Source: Puffinus mauretanicus
Taxonomy: Eukaryota; Chordata; Aves; Procellariiformes; Procellariidae
Reading direction: 5' to 3'
Assembly (NCBI GenBank): GCA_023333565.1
Contig: JAJKFH010000347.1
Location: 248,001-312,000 of the forward strand
DNA: 64,000 nucleotides
Below are positions 62,823 to 64,000 of the stretch, piece by piece. The translations under genes and the position numbers were made by a program. The first letter of the stretch is position 1, and each line of letters begins with the position of its first letter. The notes under the pieces are model-generated. The model was not told the origin of the DNA and did not search any database. It was given only the letters and a program-made list of their open reading frames with translations.

Positions 62823-64000
62823 AATCACACTGTAAAACTAGGCAAGATACTGGAACAATTTTCTCAATCAGATATTCTTATACAAATTAAAACAATATGA
62901 ATATGAATATGTTTTTATACATTTTGTAGATTATATCTCTATCTTGTAAATAGATGAATAATCCTAAATGCTTGGAAAAGCATGTATGTATACAAGAGAG
63001 ACAAAAAGAAAGACATAAATACAGATGCATGCATTTAATTCCATATGACAGTAAGCAATTAAATATAATAATGGTAACATTTAAACACTACATCTCCTTG
63101 AAAATATATCCTTTCATTTTATTGACGGATTCCTAAGAAATGTGGATTTTTATTAGTACTAGGTAAAGAAACACTAAATGTATTCACCTGGATAGAGTAA
63201 CATATGTCTGTGTTTCAAGAGAGTTTTTAAAAAAAAATCCTGTCTCGCTTAAAATAGTCTTGAAAGATGACTTGCCTGGATCAACCATTTCTGACAATCT
63301 TAAATTCTGATTTGCAATGCAATTTTTTTTAAAGTTGTTATACTGCAATGTCTTCTTGCTCCTAGGAGACAGTTCAGAGCGCCTCAGCTGCCACCAAAGT
63401 TGCAACAATTCTTTATAGTAAAAAGTAATACTGCATATATAAAAATGTAATATATAGTGTAGAGTCATAAGTAACTATCACAGCAAAGGAGTTTTTCATT
63501 TTAGCATTTGGGTGGTGTTTATCAGCTTACTATCTGCAGGCAAATTGTTTTCAGTGCTACTATGATGATTAACAAGTCTTCTGCTAACTTAAGTTGATTC
63601 CAGTTCCCATACAGCATCAATAGCAAAGGAGATTCAGGCATGTACTACTTCTTTATGCTTCCAATCTTATTTATTTATGATTCAAAGATCTTTAATAACT
63701 GTTCCAGTAGTCTGGAACATGGTTGAGCAAATTAAAATTCAGGGCTTTTCCTACAAACAGAAATTTGCACAACTTCAGGTAAACTGCTGTAGCACTTCGC
63801 TGTGGTTGTCAGGGTCTAAGAACATGCGCAGGACAGGTGATGACAATGCCTTTCGTCACACAAAGCTGTAGCTGTTTTGTAGGAAATCTACAGGAAATCA
63901 TCTGATCTAGGGAAAAATATTTCCCTCCCTACAACTTTGTGCTTTATAAAGATAAGCCAAAGAACTAAAAATCATAACTCTATTGGAGACCAAGAAAACA
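62823..64000. other. AT-rich non-coding stretch to window end
   Basis: About 1.2 kb. Open frames reach 94 codons (63184-63468, minus) without a recognised domain. GAATATGAATATG at 62897-62910 is a short tandem doubling. No repeat family recognised. Confidence 0.45.

Noticed and set aside
1..64000. Endogenous retrovirus, CR1 LINE, CRISPR array or bacterial gene cluster
   Set aside because: I looked for retroviral or LINE protein motifs, the usual CR1 3' end, regularly spaced repeats and tightly packed frames, and found none.

Overview
The window is 64 kb of AT-leaning vertebrate nuclear DNA in which I can support no protein-coding gene, rRNA, tRNA, CRISPR array or bacterial-style operon. The open frames look like chance. 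The longest are 188 codons (19685-20251, minus), 174 (17119-17643, plus), 171 (44949-45464, plus) and 160 (33536-34018, minus). None shows a domain, signal peptide or transmembrane pattern that I recognise. With 3 stops in 64 codons, an open run near 190 codons is expected about once in a six-frame read of this length.

The most likely source is a sauropsid (bird, crocodilian or turtle). I favour a bird because the window is so poor in young transposons: no Alu, B1, L1 or CR1 3' end of recent appearance is visible. What remains are old repeats. There are three MIR/CORE-SINE copies (15.4, 51.1 and 55.8-56.1 kb). There is also a recurring family of fragments built on motifs such as TCAATGGGACTAC, TGATTTACACCAGCTGAGG and TTCAATAGGCTCTGGATCA, which I associate with old interspersed repeats of birds, crocodiles and turtles. 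The species call is inference from recognition, not a search.

Layout: 0-5.7 kb is unannotated AT-rich DNA with a 22-bp palindrome next to an AT-rich palindromic repeat. 5.7-9.2 kb has a pure 126-bp GAAGAG hexamer array and a pyrimidine-rich stretch. 9.2-20.8 kb holds old repeats, a compact G-quadruplex motif, and two stretches that look regulatory: 18.3-18.8 kb (MAF/AP-1 and nuclear-receptor-like sites) and 20.3-20.8 kb (duplicated motif, GATA pair). Between those two lies a diverged ~190-bp tandem duplication at 19.1-19.5 kb. 20.8-33 kb is mostly featureless, apart from a homeodomain-type TAATTA cluster near 27.2-27.4 kb and short microsatellites. A CpG-richer block lies at 33.3-33.9 kb. 34-51 kb carries scattered repeat fragments, an inverted repeat and small duplications. 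51-64 kb carries the remaining MIR copies, including one interrupted by another old repeat, several simple repeats, and two more possible regulatory stretches (57.6-57.8 and 59.15-59.26 kb).

The best overall reading is intergenic or deep-intronic DNA, possibly a regulatory gene desert. I saw no sign of an undescribed multi-gene system. The observations most worth checking are the nested repeat at 55.8-56.1 kb, the tandem duplication at 19.1-19.5 kb and the motif clusters.
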